Positions 45,945 through 59,414 of a stretch of 64,000 nt of DNA are shown here, in pieces. A program made the translations under genes and the position numbers. Under the pieces are notes generated by a model. That model was not told where the DNA came from, did no database searches, and saw only the letters and a program-made list of their open reading frames with translations. Position 1 is the stretch's first letter; every line of letters begins with the position of its first letter. This DNA is from Sipunculus nudus (Eukaryota > Annelida > Sipuncula > Golfingiida > Sipunculidae): assembly GCA_026874595.1 (NCBI GenBank), contig CM049313.1:46632159-46696158 (forward strand). Direction: 5' to 3'.

Positions 45945-46010
45945 TTGATATAGTTGTGTGTGTGTGAGTAAACACAGTCCACGTGTCTGTTTACCATAAC
46001 AATTAAGATT
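45945..46010 (+). repeat. Dispersed repeat R3, fragment
   Basis: GTAAACACAGTCCACGTGTC followed by TGTTTACCATAACA matches the central block of R3 (22468-22505, and inverted near 48275-48325), preceded by a short GT tract. Confidence 0.6.
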
Positions 46011-46365
46011 TCATGACCTTAGTTCATAACTCCCAAAAAGGAGAAGCAACATGAAAAAAAGGAGCGTTGGCGCTATGTTTATATTTTACACCACTGACCC
46101 CGCCCGGTATAAGATGTTTTCCTCTTTTTTCCACATTTTCAGATATTATAATATTTTATTCAGAAAACACTATACTTCGTGTTTATTTAAGATACCTAGT
46201 ATGTGAATATGCACCTTAAACAACGATGAAACGTTAAAATTATGGCAGAATGTTCAAAGTTAACTTAGGGTTAATAAATTCTTCTGAATCAGTCCTATAA
46301 CATATGTCACACATATTTTATTACTCCTGCCTAGGTAAACTAGCAAACGCAATATAAATGGGAAA
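46011..46365. other. Non-coding stretch
   Basis: No gene or repeat recognised. Confidence 0.35.
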
Positions 46366-46426
46366 AATAATAATAATAATAATAATTATTATTATTATTA
46401 TTATAATTATTATTATTATTATTATA

Positions 46427-46467
<41 letters not shown>
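46366..46467. repeat. (AAT)n/(ATT)n inverted microsatellite
   Basis: An (AAT)n run turns into (ATT)n near 46385, with two later ATAATT interruptions. The two halves are complementary and can fold into a long AT hairpin. Confidence 0.93.
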
Positions 46468-46468
<1 letters not shown>

Positions 46469-47814
46469 CTTGTGTAAACATCCTTGCTCAAACATTTAAA
46501 ACTACAGATTTGTATATCAAAGCTTAACGACTATAGATTTTTTATTTATATGCGCGTGTGTTTGGGTATTTCTTTGTTCAGTCATTCAGTGACATAATCA
46601 TAAGAGTCTTACAGAAATTGTATACCATTGATACACTAAGAGTTCAGATACTATTACTTTTTTTCTTTTGTGTAGGTTGTACGATACATAATGGCTAAAT
46701 CACGGGAATTATGACTCAATCTTCTCGTGACAAACACCACTTGGTGTGGGAGAAGTGAAGGCGGGCTACGTGCCGCATTTTCACACAAGAGACATACATA
46801 CACTCCACCCGTCAATTTACAATATTAGATAATATCAGAGAGCTTTTGATGGGAAAGGCCAAACGAGATGTATCGCTACCAAACGATTTTTCTTGCTCCC
46901 AAGGAAAAGCCTCGTAATGGAACATATATAACCACGAGATCTCGGACTCGCGAGAGCCGGCCCAACTCCGTACATACAACAGACTGAGGTAATTTTTAGA
47001 TATGCATCCCAAAATTTCATTCTTTTTTTTTATTTGTCTATTTCCCCTTTAAATATTTCCCTGTACATGACGGTATACTGAAACACTACTGCAATATGCC
47101 ATTCAGATTAACATCAGTATGTACACAACAGCTTATATCTACTGTGCCATTTCACATTATATAACAAATATAGTCTATGAGGTCACAACTGAAACAGCCA
47201 ATCACAAGGAGACCTGTGATCCATGCTGACCTCCTCCTTTGGTGCAATCATTATTCTGTGCCACAAAACAATAATTATATTATATCATTAGATCATCACG
47301 CCTAACGATTACATTGTAAAATTATATTGAGCGTTTTAACAGATGTAAATCAATATGTTAAAAAATGATTAACACACAGTTGGCGGTTTGAAATAAAATG
47401 CAGCACCACGAATTGTACGGATGAGCATTCATGGCCAGTTGGTGGCATCTCCTGTTGAATGAAGACGAAAGAGACCAAAAACGATAAGAATGAAATGTTA
47501 TTTTATAGCCTCTTGGATTACAGGGTTTATCTGCCCATGACTAGGAATACAGAAGACAGAACCTGTCATTAAGACATCAGAACGAATCTCTCAAGTTCTC
47601 GCGAGCTTTCACTATTTCTCACGTAGCATTTTGCCTTTGAGGCACCAGTGGGTTCAAAGCGAGGGCTTTCTATTCCAAAGTTCAACACCTGAACCAGCAC
47701 CAGGCTATACGTCCTACCCCTTCACTATACGTTTTGATTGATTAAGTGTTATAGGATCCCAGTCACCTATAAAGCGTGTTTAATTAACACGAAAAATAGT
47801 TTCTTCTATTCTGA
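46468..47814. other. Non-coding stretch
   Basis: No supported gene. Minus-strand frames at 46812-47020 overlap in two registers and have no domain. Confidence 0.4.
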
Positions 47815-48435
47815 AATAAATTGGTATCTGCCAAATTATTGCCCTGAAACCGTAGGCTTACTCCTGTACACGAGTACTGAAAACCGTGGACCGGGCGCGA
47901 TCACAGGCGTCAACATTAACACAGGAAGTGGGACTGTGTGTATGGCCCGGCCAACAACACCTGTCAATCAGGAGATGCCCTGACTGACTTGGCCAATAAT
48001 TTTTTACAGGTTTACGCTGGCTAAACATCGCGCCTTGCAGTTTCTGTGGGACCGTAAAGACAGGCCGACACTGTGCTTGTCAGTTCAGCTGAGGCCCCTC
48101 CTTGGACCTTTCGTACAATTCATTTGCGACAGGTTCCACTATTCAGCCCATGGACCGTAATGTCCATCCAGCAGAGATATATCAGAGGACTTGAAGGTCC
48201 ATGTTTATGTATGGACTAGTTTGAAAGAGTCCTTGTATTGGACATGTCGCGCATAGGCTAAATCGGACCACCGGTCACGCGGCCTTGTTATGGTAAACAG
48301 AGACACGTGGACTGTGTTTACTCACAACACAGGATCATAGCAAGGTGTTAAACAGCCGTATGGAAGGTACTGAGACAGTGTGCTTGGATGGTTCTGCTTC
48401 GAAACTTTTAAATAAAGCAAAACTGAACTGATTGT
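47815..48435 (-). repeat. Dispersed repeat R3, copy 2
   Basis: This is the reverse complement of 22340-22725, with about 200 additional bases at about 48030-48230 that the first copy lacks. Shared blocks include TGTCAATCAGGAGATGCC, AAGGTGTTAAACAGCCG and GGTACTGAGAC. Confidence 0.75.
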
Positions 48436-51400
48436 GTGAAAGAACAATCATAATATTGTTCCTAAATATGTCCTTTTAAATTTATACTTCAGATATCGCG
48501 ACACACACTATGATTTAATAAAATATAATTATGTTAAATGATCTGTGTAATTATTTTTAGGTGATACGGCTTTCTTTTTTGTTCATTATCGTATTTTTGC
48601 ATTAACTTTGTTACGAAATAGAATTATTTTATTAAATATATATTCGTTATAACAATGTGTACTATTCCAATGTTAAAGAGCCATTTTGAGTCTGTATTCA
48701 CATATTTTATTTACCACGATTTGTTGCCTCGTTTAGAAGAACTTTTCACCCCAACAACGTATATAATTTTACCATTTTCCTTATCTAGAAAGCAAATTTG
48801 ATGAGTGCACAGTAAAACCTATAATCTATGGCGACAGAGTGCATCGAAAATTTTTTTGAGCGCTTCATTTTTTTATTTATTTTATGGTTAAAATCTTATT
48901 TGCAGAAACAAAAACAGTTACTGGCCCAAGTGGTGGGACTGATTTCTGTAATGTCAAATATCATACGACATCGCCGGAATCCATATAAGCTCAGTTATAT
49001 TTCACCAATATTCTTATACTTGTGACTTCTTTAATTCATTGCGAATTTATTGACTCTTTATACACTACCAATACTTGCGAATTCGTCTGTCAGTTCCTAT
49101 GTACCTCTAAAATACAATAGTCTCTTTCTGTCTCCAGGGATGGTTTCACTTTCCTATACAAACTAATGTGTCATTATAACGGCCTTTGAGAAAAATGCTA
49201 CATAGGATATACAATATTGCAAATTTGAAGGGTAACAACTTTAGGATTCAATTTTTTCGAGAGCATTTGCTTTGCTAGATCGTTCGTATGCTGTGAATGG
49301 TTTATAAGACTCCTGAATACCGTCACATATGGTCCCAGGAGGCGCCACCTACATTTAGTGCACTCTTTCTTGCATTCCTACATATAAAACATATTAATAC
49401 TGTATTGTTCAGTGACTGGCTGGGATATCATGAAAATTTGCAAAGTTCCATCTCCGCGAATGTTTTTTCTTGGTATCATGGCTTTCTATGTATCTTTTTT
49501 TCCCGCGAGTGTTATGTCCATAGTAATCATGCAAAGACAGAGCCAGTTCCATTTCATACACATCTGGTCATGTCTTTGCATTTTTTAAGTAAATTTTCTG
49601 ATGGAAATGTTGGTTGTTTTATAGATTTTCTTTCATCAGTTGGCGATATCGGAAATCTTCAAACAATATATATATATATATATATATATAAATGGAGACC
49701 TATTGTCTCAGACATTATAGTGTGGTTGGTGGGTCAGCTAAGAGCAACGCGTTTGAGGATACAATGAGGTTTCTTTCGGACCATACATTATTTTATCCCT
49801 AATTTTTCATGGTCCGCAAAAAGAGTCCCAGATAATGATTCCATATATATTCTGCATCACAGCTTATTTACATCCATAATATTTACCGTTCAAAAATATA
49901 TTCGAAAAAAATCAATATAAGCTTTTGTCATTTTTTATGAAAAAAATAACGTTTATGCCTTATGTTTTCATGATCTAAATTAACCTGAGATGAGAGCCGT
50001 TTAAGGCCATGTATATGTAACCGCTTAACCTTACTCTGGCTCTTCATAGGTATTTATTTCACTGTGATGTTTTAATTAAAGCACAAAATTGATTCTTTCT
50101 CACATGAGTGAATCACATGAGAGGTAATTAGGTCATCGTACGTGACAAAAAAAATGAAAAACCACGTGTAACTCCTTGATAGACGCGTGTTCTGTGTTCC
50201 TGATTTGGTAGGATGATAATTCAGTAAAAAACTTGCTGAGTCAATCCCGTTTTCCGGTTCAAATTGTAAAGAAAATGCCGCTGAAATTGCCATTCAGTAA
50301 TGGCTGTGTTTATACCCCAATCGAATAAAGATGTATCTGCTCCATTATCAAATGAAGGAATATGAATGATAATACATGTATATGACAATTGACGGGATGT
50401 TTTTACACATGAAACCTTCAGATTTTTTTTCGCTCGGACCCACTTAAAGAATACATGTTGTTAAGAACTGAAAATAAGTGACAAATTGTTCATATCACCT
50501 CGACGGTAACTGGATTGAACCTTGAATCCTCACATTCAATGTTCAACTACTTGTCAACACGTCACACCTACTTTATATTATGTATATTATTTCCGTGTAC
50601 GATATTTGCATAACTTCCACTCGCCAATACAGCCTATTAATCTTTCTATATCGCTATTAGCTATCTACAATATATTTACCTGCTTCCATCAACAACTTTG
50701 TGTTTTGCTCTCAAGCTTTTAATGTTATCCGATTACCTGCCATTGTCTTGCCATGCTGTAATGTATGGCAATCAAGAATTTTTATCAAGTAGTTATGTTT
50801 CATATATGGTATACATTTAAGCACAACTCAGGTTTATTGTCATCTGTTAACCTTTTTACAAATAGTTACCCCAATCATCCGCCACCCTCACCTGCCGCCG
50901 ATAATTATTTGGTCGTAGTGTTGGCGAAAGGACGAGAACATACGGTATAATGTCTTTTTTGTGAATGTCAATAATGTTGCTATTCCCTTTGCTGTAGGGA
51001 ATTATAAGGACATTTTAAACTCTCAAAAAAATATTACTTTAACTGCGAAAAAAAAATCTTCTGAATCAGTCGATTTTCCTACATCAGTTAAGACCTTCCT
51101 AGAGATTTATTTCGGTAAAAACTCGGGTCTGTCCCTTTCTCAGGAAGGTTATTTCAGGAGGTCTCCAGTTAAAGGAATAAAAATCGTATATGCAATAAAC
51201 TTATTTTTTTATTTATTTATTTTTTTTTTGCTTCTAAAAATGTGTCATCAGGGGAAGTGTGGAAAAAATTTGTAAAAAAAGTCAGATACGGGTATTTGGG
51301 TATATTCTGGTATACATTAGGTTATACACAAAGCAATAAACCTTACGTGTTGAATAGACCTGCGTGTTAAATAACTCAAAGCTCATATTGTTAACAACAC

Positions 51401-51923
51401 ATATGTATTTACTAAAATTCTGGGTCCGGTCGGCTCTATCATGTACAATCCTTTATATTAAATAGGAGGATCTCCCCGGAAGAAATATATTTATATATAT
51501 AAGGTAGTTATGCTAGGTACTGCTTCCGACTACAAGAATCTGACCTGAAAGACATCACTAGCCATAATCTGATATTTCATCAAACTTAGATCTGGATTCC
51601 GGCCTCAGGCCATCAATATTCACTTTACCCTCTGACCTGTCATTATCATATTATTTTTACCAAAACATGTTATTATCTGTCGAGATAATGACTGGGTACC
51701 ATTGACATTCAGAAGTCAGGAAAAAGTTGGTTTGATTTAAGCACTGGGACTTCCGAAAGTTCCCACCTTGTATATTCGACTTGTCATTCGATATTCCTTG
51801 TTTGAATTCTTACATGGATTTATTTAATTGATTTTGACCGCAAGGTCTTCTTTGTTAAAGGGTCCAGTTTGATGCTAAGCCTGGAAATTGTCTCTGCTTA
51901 CTTCTAGATAATCATATATTATG

Positions 51924-51925
<2 letters not shown>
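48436..51925. other. Non-coding stretch
   Basis: No supported gene. The 156-codon frame at 49297-49767 runs through an (AT)n tract (49664-49690) and has no domain, so it is judged fortuitous. Confidence 0.4.
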
Positions 51926-51965
<40 letters not shown>

Positions 51966-51973
51966 TATATATA
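51926..51973. repeat. (AT)n microsatellite
   Basis: An AT tract with one AAAT interruption. Confidence 0.93.
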
Positions 51974-54900
51974 TTAATTATTTGATATTCAATTTAGAAA
52001 TATACGTTTTTTATCAATTTCTGTACTATGGTCCAATCAGCAGCAGTTAAAAAAATTGATTTTACACGTAACATCGGTTCTTTACTGCCATCTTTGGAGT
52101 GGAAATGTAATAATTTTTTTTTATTTCAAGTTAATGCCATTCCTTAAATACCTTATATTTAATTCCAAACTTACAACGTTTCAATATCATATACTTTATG
52201 TACTCTAACTATATATATTGTAAACGGGAAATCAAATCTGGAGTCCTTCCTCTTCCATCCTTTTTTTTAATTAATAATAAGTTGAAATTACAGAAATATT
52301 ACCGATTTATTTAAAATCTATACAGGCTTCACACAAGGTTTAGCTGTAAAAATGAAATACAAAAAGTTTTTTTGAAGTTTAATTTGAATTGCATACTTTC
52401 CATAATTCCAGTTGGCATTAGACATTCTTCTAACAGAATTGTATACGAATATATGACAGAATCAATTACGTATACGCGCATCATACATTTATCACTTACT
52501 TTATTTGTGAAGTCAATCACGCAAAAGAGTGCTTAACTTATAGATTACACATGAGTAAAAACCAAATCCATATGTAACCATTAATATATTGGAAACGGGC
52601 AGCATTTAGTAACGATATATCGTTTAAGTGACTATTATACAGTTCACAGCTTGATACCCATTGCCATAATATTATCAAATAATAAGCAAAGTATTGACAA
52701 CATTAAGTTGTCTGCATTGTGTAATAATTACTTTTGAACAGTTATGTCGCAAAATGTTTGATGATTAATACGTGTTGCGTGTCACAAGTCAAGGATGCCC
52801 ATTTATCGCAAGTCACACAATTTGTCATTTTTTAACCGATGCCAGTTATAAATTAATATTGCCGACAACCGTATACTGTAGGCCTGAACATACTTACATC
52901 ATATTTAACTTAATGAGAAAATTGAAATTGTTTCTGAGTATAATATGGATACTCACATGTGTTTTGTATAATGAGTGTTATTCCGAATGTAAAATATTAT
53001 ACCACCAAGAGAAATTAAAAATGCCTAACTAACTTTGCTGAAAACATCTGTTACTGTGTCTCACAAGGACAGGGTCGCGAAATAGTAACCATTGTGTTGA
53101 TAAGATACATGAGATATGAATATGTATGTATGTATGTATGTATGTTTATATATTTTAATTCTTTTTATTTATGCAAATCTAATTCTACAGAATTATCTTT
53201 TTTAATAATACATTGTAACGTATAACCTCTAATGTGCATTTTTTTTGTTTAGGATATTCAATTATAAGTATTCAGTGTTCCTTCATAAAATCAGTTCATT
53301 TTAGACTATTCTCGGGTGATAAAAATGGACATGCAATGCCAAAAATAGCAACATGAGAACCGGGTTATACACGAGATCCCTTCTTTATCTCCACAATTAA
53401 GACAGAAAATCGAAATGATATTCTCAGTAATTTAAAGGTTATTTTAAATATCTAAACTTCATTAATCTTTCATATAAGGTACGGAATTACTAATCAAACA
53501 AAATTCAATCGTTTGGTTTAAACCTTATTTTGGCTTTTGGCCCAGGATTTTATCGTTACAAATGAATGTACATCGTATTTTGTATAGATTTCTGCATGAG
53601 GCCCGTGACTAGATTTTGTACGCCAGGGTTTCATATTCACTATATTGGCGACGTGAAAATTATCGCGAAAAAAAGCTTGGTGAATAAGACGCTTAACCCT
53701 GACAGGTGTACAGTAATTTATTCTATTACCTCAGTTTAATCTCACGAAAATTTTGCCGATTATGTCAGCACAAGCATACATTTTATATATCCCGCAAGTC
53801 TTCTTTCTGTTACTTACCATGTAAGTATTGTATGTTATGTACATATAATACCGGCTTTTGTTATAGATTAGGTCAATGGCCTGTCAGTGTCACTGTCTAT
53901 ATAATGTGGACGACCGTATAAGTATGATAAGAATGATAGTGTATTCACGTATTCTCTCTGGATTTCATGTAATTGTCAGCACGAGGAATGATAACTTTAA
54001 AGACACTATCTTTTCCGAAGTAATATTTCAAATTATCTTCTTGTATTCATTAAAGAAAAATAAAATTAAAAGAACGGAGAAAAATAACAATTTACTAGTC
54101 TAACAATCATATAATTTTGCCTGTTGATGTGTATATGTATCTGTATATATAGTTATCGTTTTTGAGTGAAAGGTCACTGATGCATGGCAAAACATCGCCG
54201 AGTGACTGTTTGAAAGGCACAGAAAAACTCTTTCTGACAAAAATCTGACGAAACATCCGATTATATCTGCATATTCTAAATGAAAAGTTGTTTCCTGTTT
54301 ATATAATTACTATTTTATCACTGTTTGAAGATATAAAACTTCTTTATTAAACATTTATCATTTTTAAAACGATCTTTCCGATGTCTAAAAAGGCGCGACA
54401 TTGCACGCCATCGGGACATTATCAAATTTTATGATTAATAAATGAGCAACTGCTGGTTGACGGTAATATGCATTAGTCCGTGAAAAGTGTTCCTTAACGA
54501 TATATCTCACTGGTGAAAGCAAAATATATTCAATGTACAACCGTCCATCATTTTCATTTCAATGACTTTATTAAATGTTACACGCTCGTGGCGATGTGGG
54601 TGCGGAAAAAAACTAAGAATAATTAAATCACCGATAGACGACAGGTGGGAGTTTGAATGTTCACTTTAATTACTCGATTCCGTGACTTAATTTATATATT
54701 GACCCAAATAAAAATGCAAATGAACGTGTGTGAAGAACCGGTGAATTGCCTTTTCCGTTAGACGGATGGGAACTGCACAAAAAATATAAATAAAAAAAAT
54801 GAACATGGTAACCATGTATTGGGTATCTTCTCACGGTGATGGTTCGGTATCTTTACCCGACATTTATATATCGTACCTCGTGGTTAAATCCGATCTCTTT

Positions 54901-55210
54901 TGCCTTCACAAGATTGTCAATTATCAGACACGTGTAGAAGAAACCATCATAGACGAGGAAAACGAAAAACAATAACCATGGTGGCCGGGTTACGGAATGT
55001 TTAACCGATGCTTGAAGCGAAGGGATCACGCACAACAATTAACTCCTCACGTACGTTTATATATCAACCACTATTTAAAGTCGCTCACATGGTCATCTTG
55101 AGGTCGTGGCTAGTAGGCGGAACTTGAGTCTCCGAAAGTTGACTCCGAGAAAGAAGAAACGATACATTGATAAAGAAGAAGTTTTTTGGACATTAATAAG
55201 TAAGTGAATA
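51974..55210. other. Non-coding stretch
   Basis: No supported gene. A short (TGTA)n tract lies at about 53123-53145. Near 54850-55065 a TATA-like motif and a short hydrophobic frame on the minus strand were noted and not called. Confidence 0.35.
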
Positions 55211-57039
55211 TTTAACATCAAGGGGGAAAGAATTAAGGTACACTTAGTCTCGATACAAGTGTTAGTTTAATTTAACAAGATAATAAGAAGCTTCGCTTCA
55301 GATATTAGTGTATTTATAAATAGAAGGAATGTATCGAATGTGTTAAATATCAATGTATGAGCATTAAAATGCTATAAATTAAGTGTAAGAATTTAATATT
55401 AAAGTACAAATTTAAATTTTGCTAGAACGTTTTGTCAAACCGACAACGTATGTACATGAGAAGAGAAAGGAAACTTCTTAGGTAAATAACTTTGTACAAA
55501 TTTAAATAACGGTTATAATCAGTGATCTGAACATGTGTATCTGTTTAATCTAAATATATTCAATTCTAACGGATGTATACCATTTTTCATCTTACATGAA
55601 ATGAACTGAGATCTCTGATAACATTTAATGTGTAAAGCTACGGCTTGCACAGGTTGTAACATCATTGTATTATCCTATGCTTTTTGAAACCAGTTTTGTA
55701 TAGTAATTTTAGTTAAGTGTCAGCTGCTTCTGTATTTTACTGTTTAAGAAAACGTTACTTTTTTAACTGGGTCGTTCAATAAAAGGAAAAGCTTAGAATA
55801 CACATGTTCAATCATTAGGTTGTATATCATTAAGGTTTTTTTTGGCGGGGGAGGGGGGCTTTTCAATTAATTTATTCTGTATACTTGGCCTTCAGTTCAT
55901 AATTGCTAAGTATTTATAAGCAACTTTGTAAGATCGGGTATTTAGTATGTCATTTATTATTTATAACATAACGATTTCAGAGCATAACGTTACACTAGGA
56001 ACATGTGTAGGGTTTCGTATTAACCATATTTAACAGATTATAAAGTAATCAAATTTTAGGTTTTATGTAGACATATTTCTGCCTAGCATTTACCTGAAAA
56101 CTTTTTAAAAGAATTATACTTGCATTCAGCGCCAAAGGATAAGGGATCGCCTTTGAGGAGGAGGGCGAGGGCAAAATTAACTTTTTTACCTCAGCTTCTC
56201 ATAAGGCATTTAATTTAATTAGAATAGCACAAGGAACTTGATTTCTTTTATCATACTTAGTAACATATATCCTGTTTTGACACATATATATATATATTTG
56301 CTATACATACATGTTCTATATACGTTTATAAGATCAGATATTTAATAAAGACATAAAAAATAATATATAAAAAATATATATTTAAGGAAAGTAACCTTTT
56401 TTCTTATTCTCTCCTGCCATCAATTTCTTTCATTATGCATGTTCACGTGCGTTTATATATGTATGAGTGTTTATGTATTATCCAGAAATAAGGGCTCCTT
56501 TTATACTAGTCGGTCAAATGATGACAACTGGTGCAACAGCCTGAACGTGCATTAGGTCTCGCATGTTAAAGCATTCACGTCGGCCCCGCCAAGGTTTGAT
56601 TACTATTGTGAAGGTATACTCTCGTAAATGTGACGGTGCCAAGCGGACCACACACATTTTTTCTTACTTATTTCAATCCTTCCTTTCTTGATATGTAACA
56701 TGCTCTGCAAAGTATGATAAAAATTACATGCATCCAATGTAACTTCCAGAATTCCACCATCATTCTGCCGTTTTAACTTCTATTTATATATGTTAGGCCT
56801 GACTAAGGCCTGTACTGTCCCGTTTCTCTTTCACAATATAAATCTTAAGATAAAGATAGGCATGGATACTGCGTAATAGTTTCACAAATTCTTCTTTGTT
56901 TCCTGTTGACTGCTCAAAACACATGGCACCCTCCTCAGACACGGTGAAACCGTATAAAATGGACGGTCACATGAGCACAGGATAAAATGTTCAGTCACTG
57001 TATTCATGAATAGGATATTTTTCAGCGCTAGACCTGCTG
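55211..57039. other. Non-coding stretch
   Basis: AT-rich. A poly-G-rich run is at about 55845-55858 and a short AT tract at 56284-56297. No gene recognised. Confidence 0.4.
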
Positions 57040-57190
57040 TTGCGCTACAAGTCGCAGGGGGTAAAAACATGTTTCTTCTTCTGTGACTTGTCGAGCGACT
57101 CATTAAAACGTGCGACTTCACCTGATTCACGGTGCGACTTGTCACAGAACAACCGGTTATGCGATTTGTCGCGCGACAAGTCGCACCCAT
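57040..57190. repeat. Cluster of GCGACTTGTCGC-type motifs with 26-bp palindrome
   Basis: Copies and inversions of TGCGACTTGTCGC occur at 57041-57056, 57082-57100, 57111-57120, 57133-57146 and 57160-57185. The last is a 26-bp palindrome with one mismatched pair, centred on GCGCGC-like TCGCGCGA. It may be part of a dispersed repeat or a dimeric protein-binding site. No ORF on either strand has a known domain. Confidence 0.6.
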
Positions 57191-57878
57191 TATGGCAGGC
57201 TTTAGGCGCTCCAAAATATATCCTTTCAATATTTGCAAACCAATGCCTATTTTCGGGTGGAGAGGGTGGACCAATTGTGGTTAGGACCTTTACTATAGGT
57301 GACAGTATAGTAAAAGAATCAAACGGAAGGCGAACACAAAATCTGGTATCACATGCCATTCTCCAAGAGACGAGATAGCGAGTTTGACAACTTTTATATA
57401 ATTTTTGTATTTTTTGCAACTTTTAGAAACAGTCCTTAATTCACATATTGGCTTAGTGGGCGCCAGCCCAGCGCTAAAAATCTAGGGCACTCGATCTTCT
57501 GCCTAAAAACTGTACCATTAAGTTTATTTGCTTACTTATTTTAAATTACATAACTCATAATTTTATACTCAAAAAGGTCACAAGAAACTGTTTATACCTT
57601 GTACATAATGTAACATCGACATAAAGCTTTGTGCTTTATTTGTGAGCATTTACCTACTTTTGTATACATATTATATAGATGCTTTATATTTACTAACAAA
57701 TGTAATATCAATATTTAACCTTCAGCAATGTTCCCCCAATATTAAGTAAACCAAGAAGAGAAGAGGGATTTTAGTTTATTAAGACCAGATGCTACTAAAA
57801 GTGTCCTCCAAAGGTCCATCAGTCCAGTGCCTTCAATCAATTTATACTAGAATTTAACAGAGGGTCAAATAATATATA
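57191..57878. other. Non-coding stretch
   Basis: No supported gene. Ends at the TA target site of the following MITE. Confidence 0.4.
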
Positions 57879-58024
57879 CAGTGAAACCTGTGTAATAAGA
57901 CTACCCATGAGGTCTTAATTAACAGGTAGTTTTATAAGACAGGTCAGGTATAACCTATGTGAAAGCTTCGGTTCACCAAAGGGTGATCTTAACTGACAGG
58001 TGATCTTTCAGAGAGGTCCGACTG
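57879..58024. mobile_element. 146-bp Tigger/pogo-like MITE
   Basis: The left end CAGTGAAACCTGTGTAATAA and the right end read on the minus strand (CAGTCGGACCTCTCTGAAAG) form imperfect inverted repeats, with TA on both flanks (57877-57878 and 58025-58026). CAGT...ACCT ends and TA targets are typical of Tc1/mariner-superfamily Tigger MITEs. No coding capacity. Confidence 0.75.
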
Positions 58025-58244
58025 TATGTTGAAGAAAATACAAAGCTACCCCCCCCCCCCCTTTTTTCGATGTAATACACCTGAGAAATAGAAAAAAATA
58101 TACGGTTAATACTGAAATAAAATCGCCGGATTTTGCGTCTGGCATAGCTTTCCTACTTTTGCATAGAGTTAAGTATCTCGCCGGTCACACCTGTTTACCT
58201 GTGAAATGATGCTGGGTCCAGTCTTTTCTTATATCCTTTATCCG
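58025..58244. other. Non-coding spacer
   Basis: A poly-C run of about 12 bases lies near 58052. No gene recognised. Confidence 0.4.
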
Positions 58245-58690
58245 CGCCAGGGTTAGCCTAACTTGAGTCGTGATACAAGACATATCAAGGAATGCATCGC
58301 ATAATCTTTACATTAGGCTGTGAATGATCAAATTAACACAAAAGAATACATGTGAACTCACGAATCAAACTGAAACTCTGTCTCTATTGTAACGGGTCAT
58401 TTCCTCTATCATGTATAAGTTGGTTGCGTACAGTAACCCATGCGAGCCATGCTTGTATTCATGCGTCAGATATTAAACAAACAGACTTTCAACGGAATTC
58501 TTCTCGCTCAGGCTGGGTGTTGTTAGAAAGTATACTAAAAAAAGCTAACGATTGGTCTGGTTTATGTCAAGTGACACGTACATGTAGGCCGTCAGTCGTT
58601 TTCAGAAATGACGAAAATATTTGCATTCTAATAGATGTTTAAAGTGCTTTCCTCGTTGAAGGATGTAACGGCCCTCTGACAGCCAGTCTG
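58245..58690 (+). repeat. Dispersed repeat R1, copy 2
   Basis: This is the uninterrupted counterpart of 11175-11905, same orientation. GTTAGAAAGTATACT is followed directly by AGCTAACGATTGGTCTGG, defining the insertion point of the nested element in copy 1. Confidence 0.75.
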
Positions 58691-59198
58691 AAGCCAGTTG
58701 TATTATATTGATAAATCAGAATTTTCAAAATACATTCAGCTTAAAATCATTAGTCGCATCTTGAACCTTAACCGCCAAAAGGCCCACTTATAAACCACGA
58801 ACACAGAAATGTAACATAAAGGCAACGCCAGTGTAATAGCAGTTTACCGTCCAACGAAAATGAGTTGTACTCTTTGTCGCTGGAGTAGAAGAAATGGTTC
58901 TGAAGGTAAACAAGAAGTATAACCACGGAAATGCGGTTTGGCGTTTCAATAAGACATTACTCCCGGAATGTTCCCAGCTGTTTGTAGTAAACCTGAACGG
59001 CTGAACCCTATAGGAACAGCATGACAGGACCCAGTGTATAATGTCTTTTTCATTCAACTACCCGCGCAGCCTCCTGGTTATTGTATTCTTTGTTATTCTT
59101 ATTTTTGCCAATTTACTATATTTCTCAGTTCTGTATGATAAAAAGGACCTCCAGCTTTGCAGGGATTTGATGTAATGTTATATATACCGATAAATAAA
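58691..59198. other. Non-coding stretch
   Basis: No gene or repeat recognised. Confidence 0.4.
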
Positions 59199-59201
59199 TA
59201 A

Positions 59202-59256
<55 letters not shown>
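59199..59256. repeat. (AT)n microsatellite
   Basis: An AT tract with a GT interruption. A shorter (CA)n(TA)n tract follows at about 59383-59413. Confidence 0.93.
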
Positions 59257-59260
<4 letters not shown>

Positions 59261-59382
59261 CATGTATATATAACAAAATGTGAAGCGCGTCATTTATCAT
59301 ATTGAGTGGAAGCAATACGTCGTCTGATTTTGTCTGTCTGTCAGCCTCTTTTCATTCTGCAAAAAGATGGGGAAAAAACAAG

Positions 59383-59414
<32 letters not shown>

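Noticed and set aside
49297..49767. 156-codon plus-strand frame, the longest unassigned one in the right half.
   Set aside because: It runs through an (AT)n tract, has no domain, and its composition fits chance in AT-rich DNA.
54853..55065. Minus-strand hydrophobic frame near a TATA-like motif and a CCACCATGG start context.
   Set aside because: The good ATG opens only about ten codons in a different frame, the hydrophobic frame has no ATG start, and no domain is visible.
56882..57419. Overlapping minus-strand frames of 130 and 124 codons.
   Set aside because: The frames overlap in different registers over the palindromic GCGACTTGTCGC cluster, which has few stop codons on either strand. No domain recognised.
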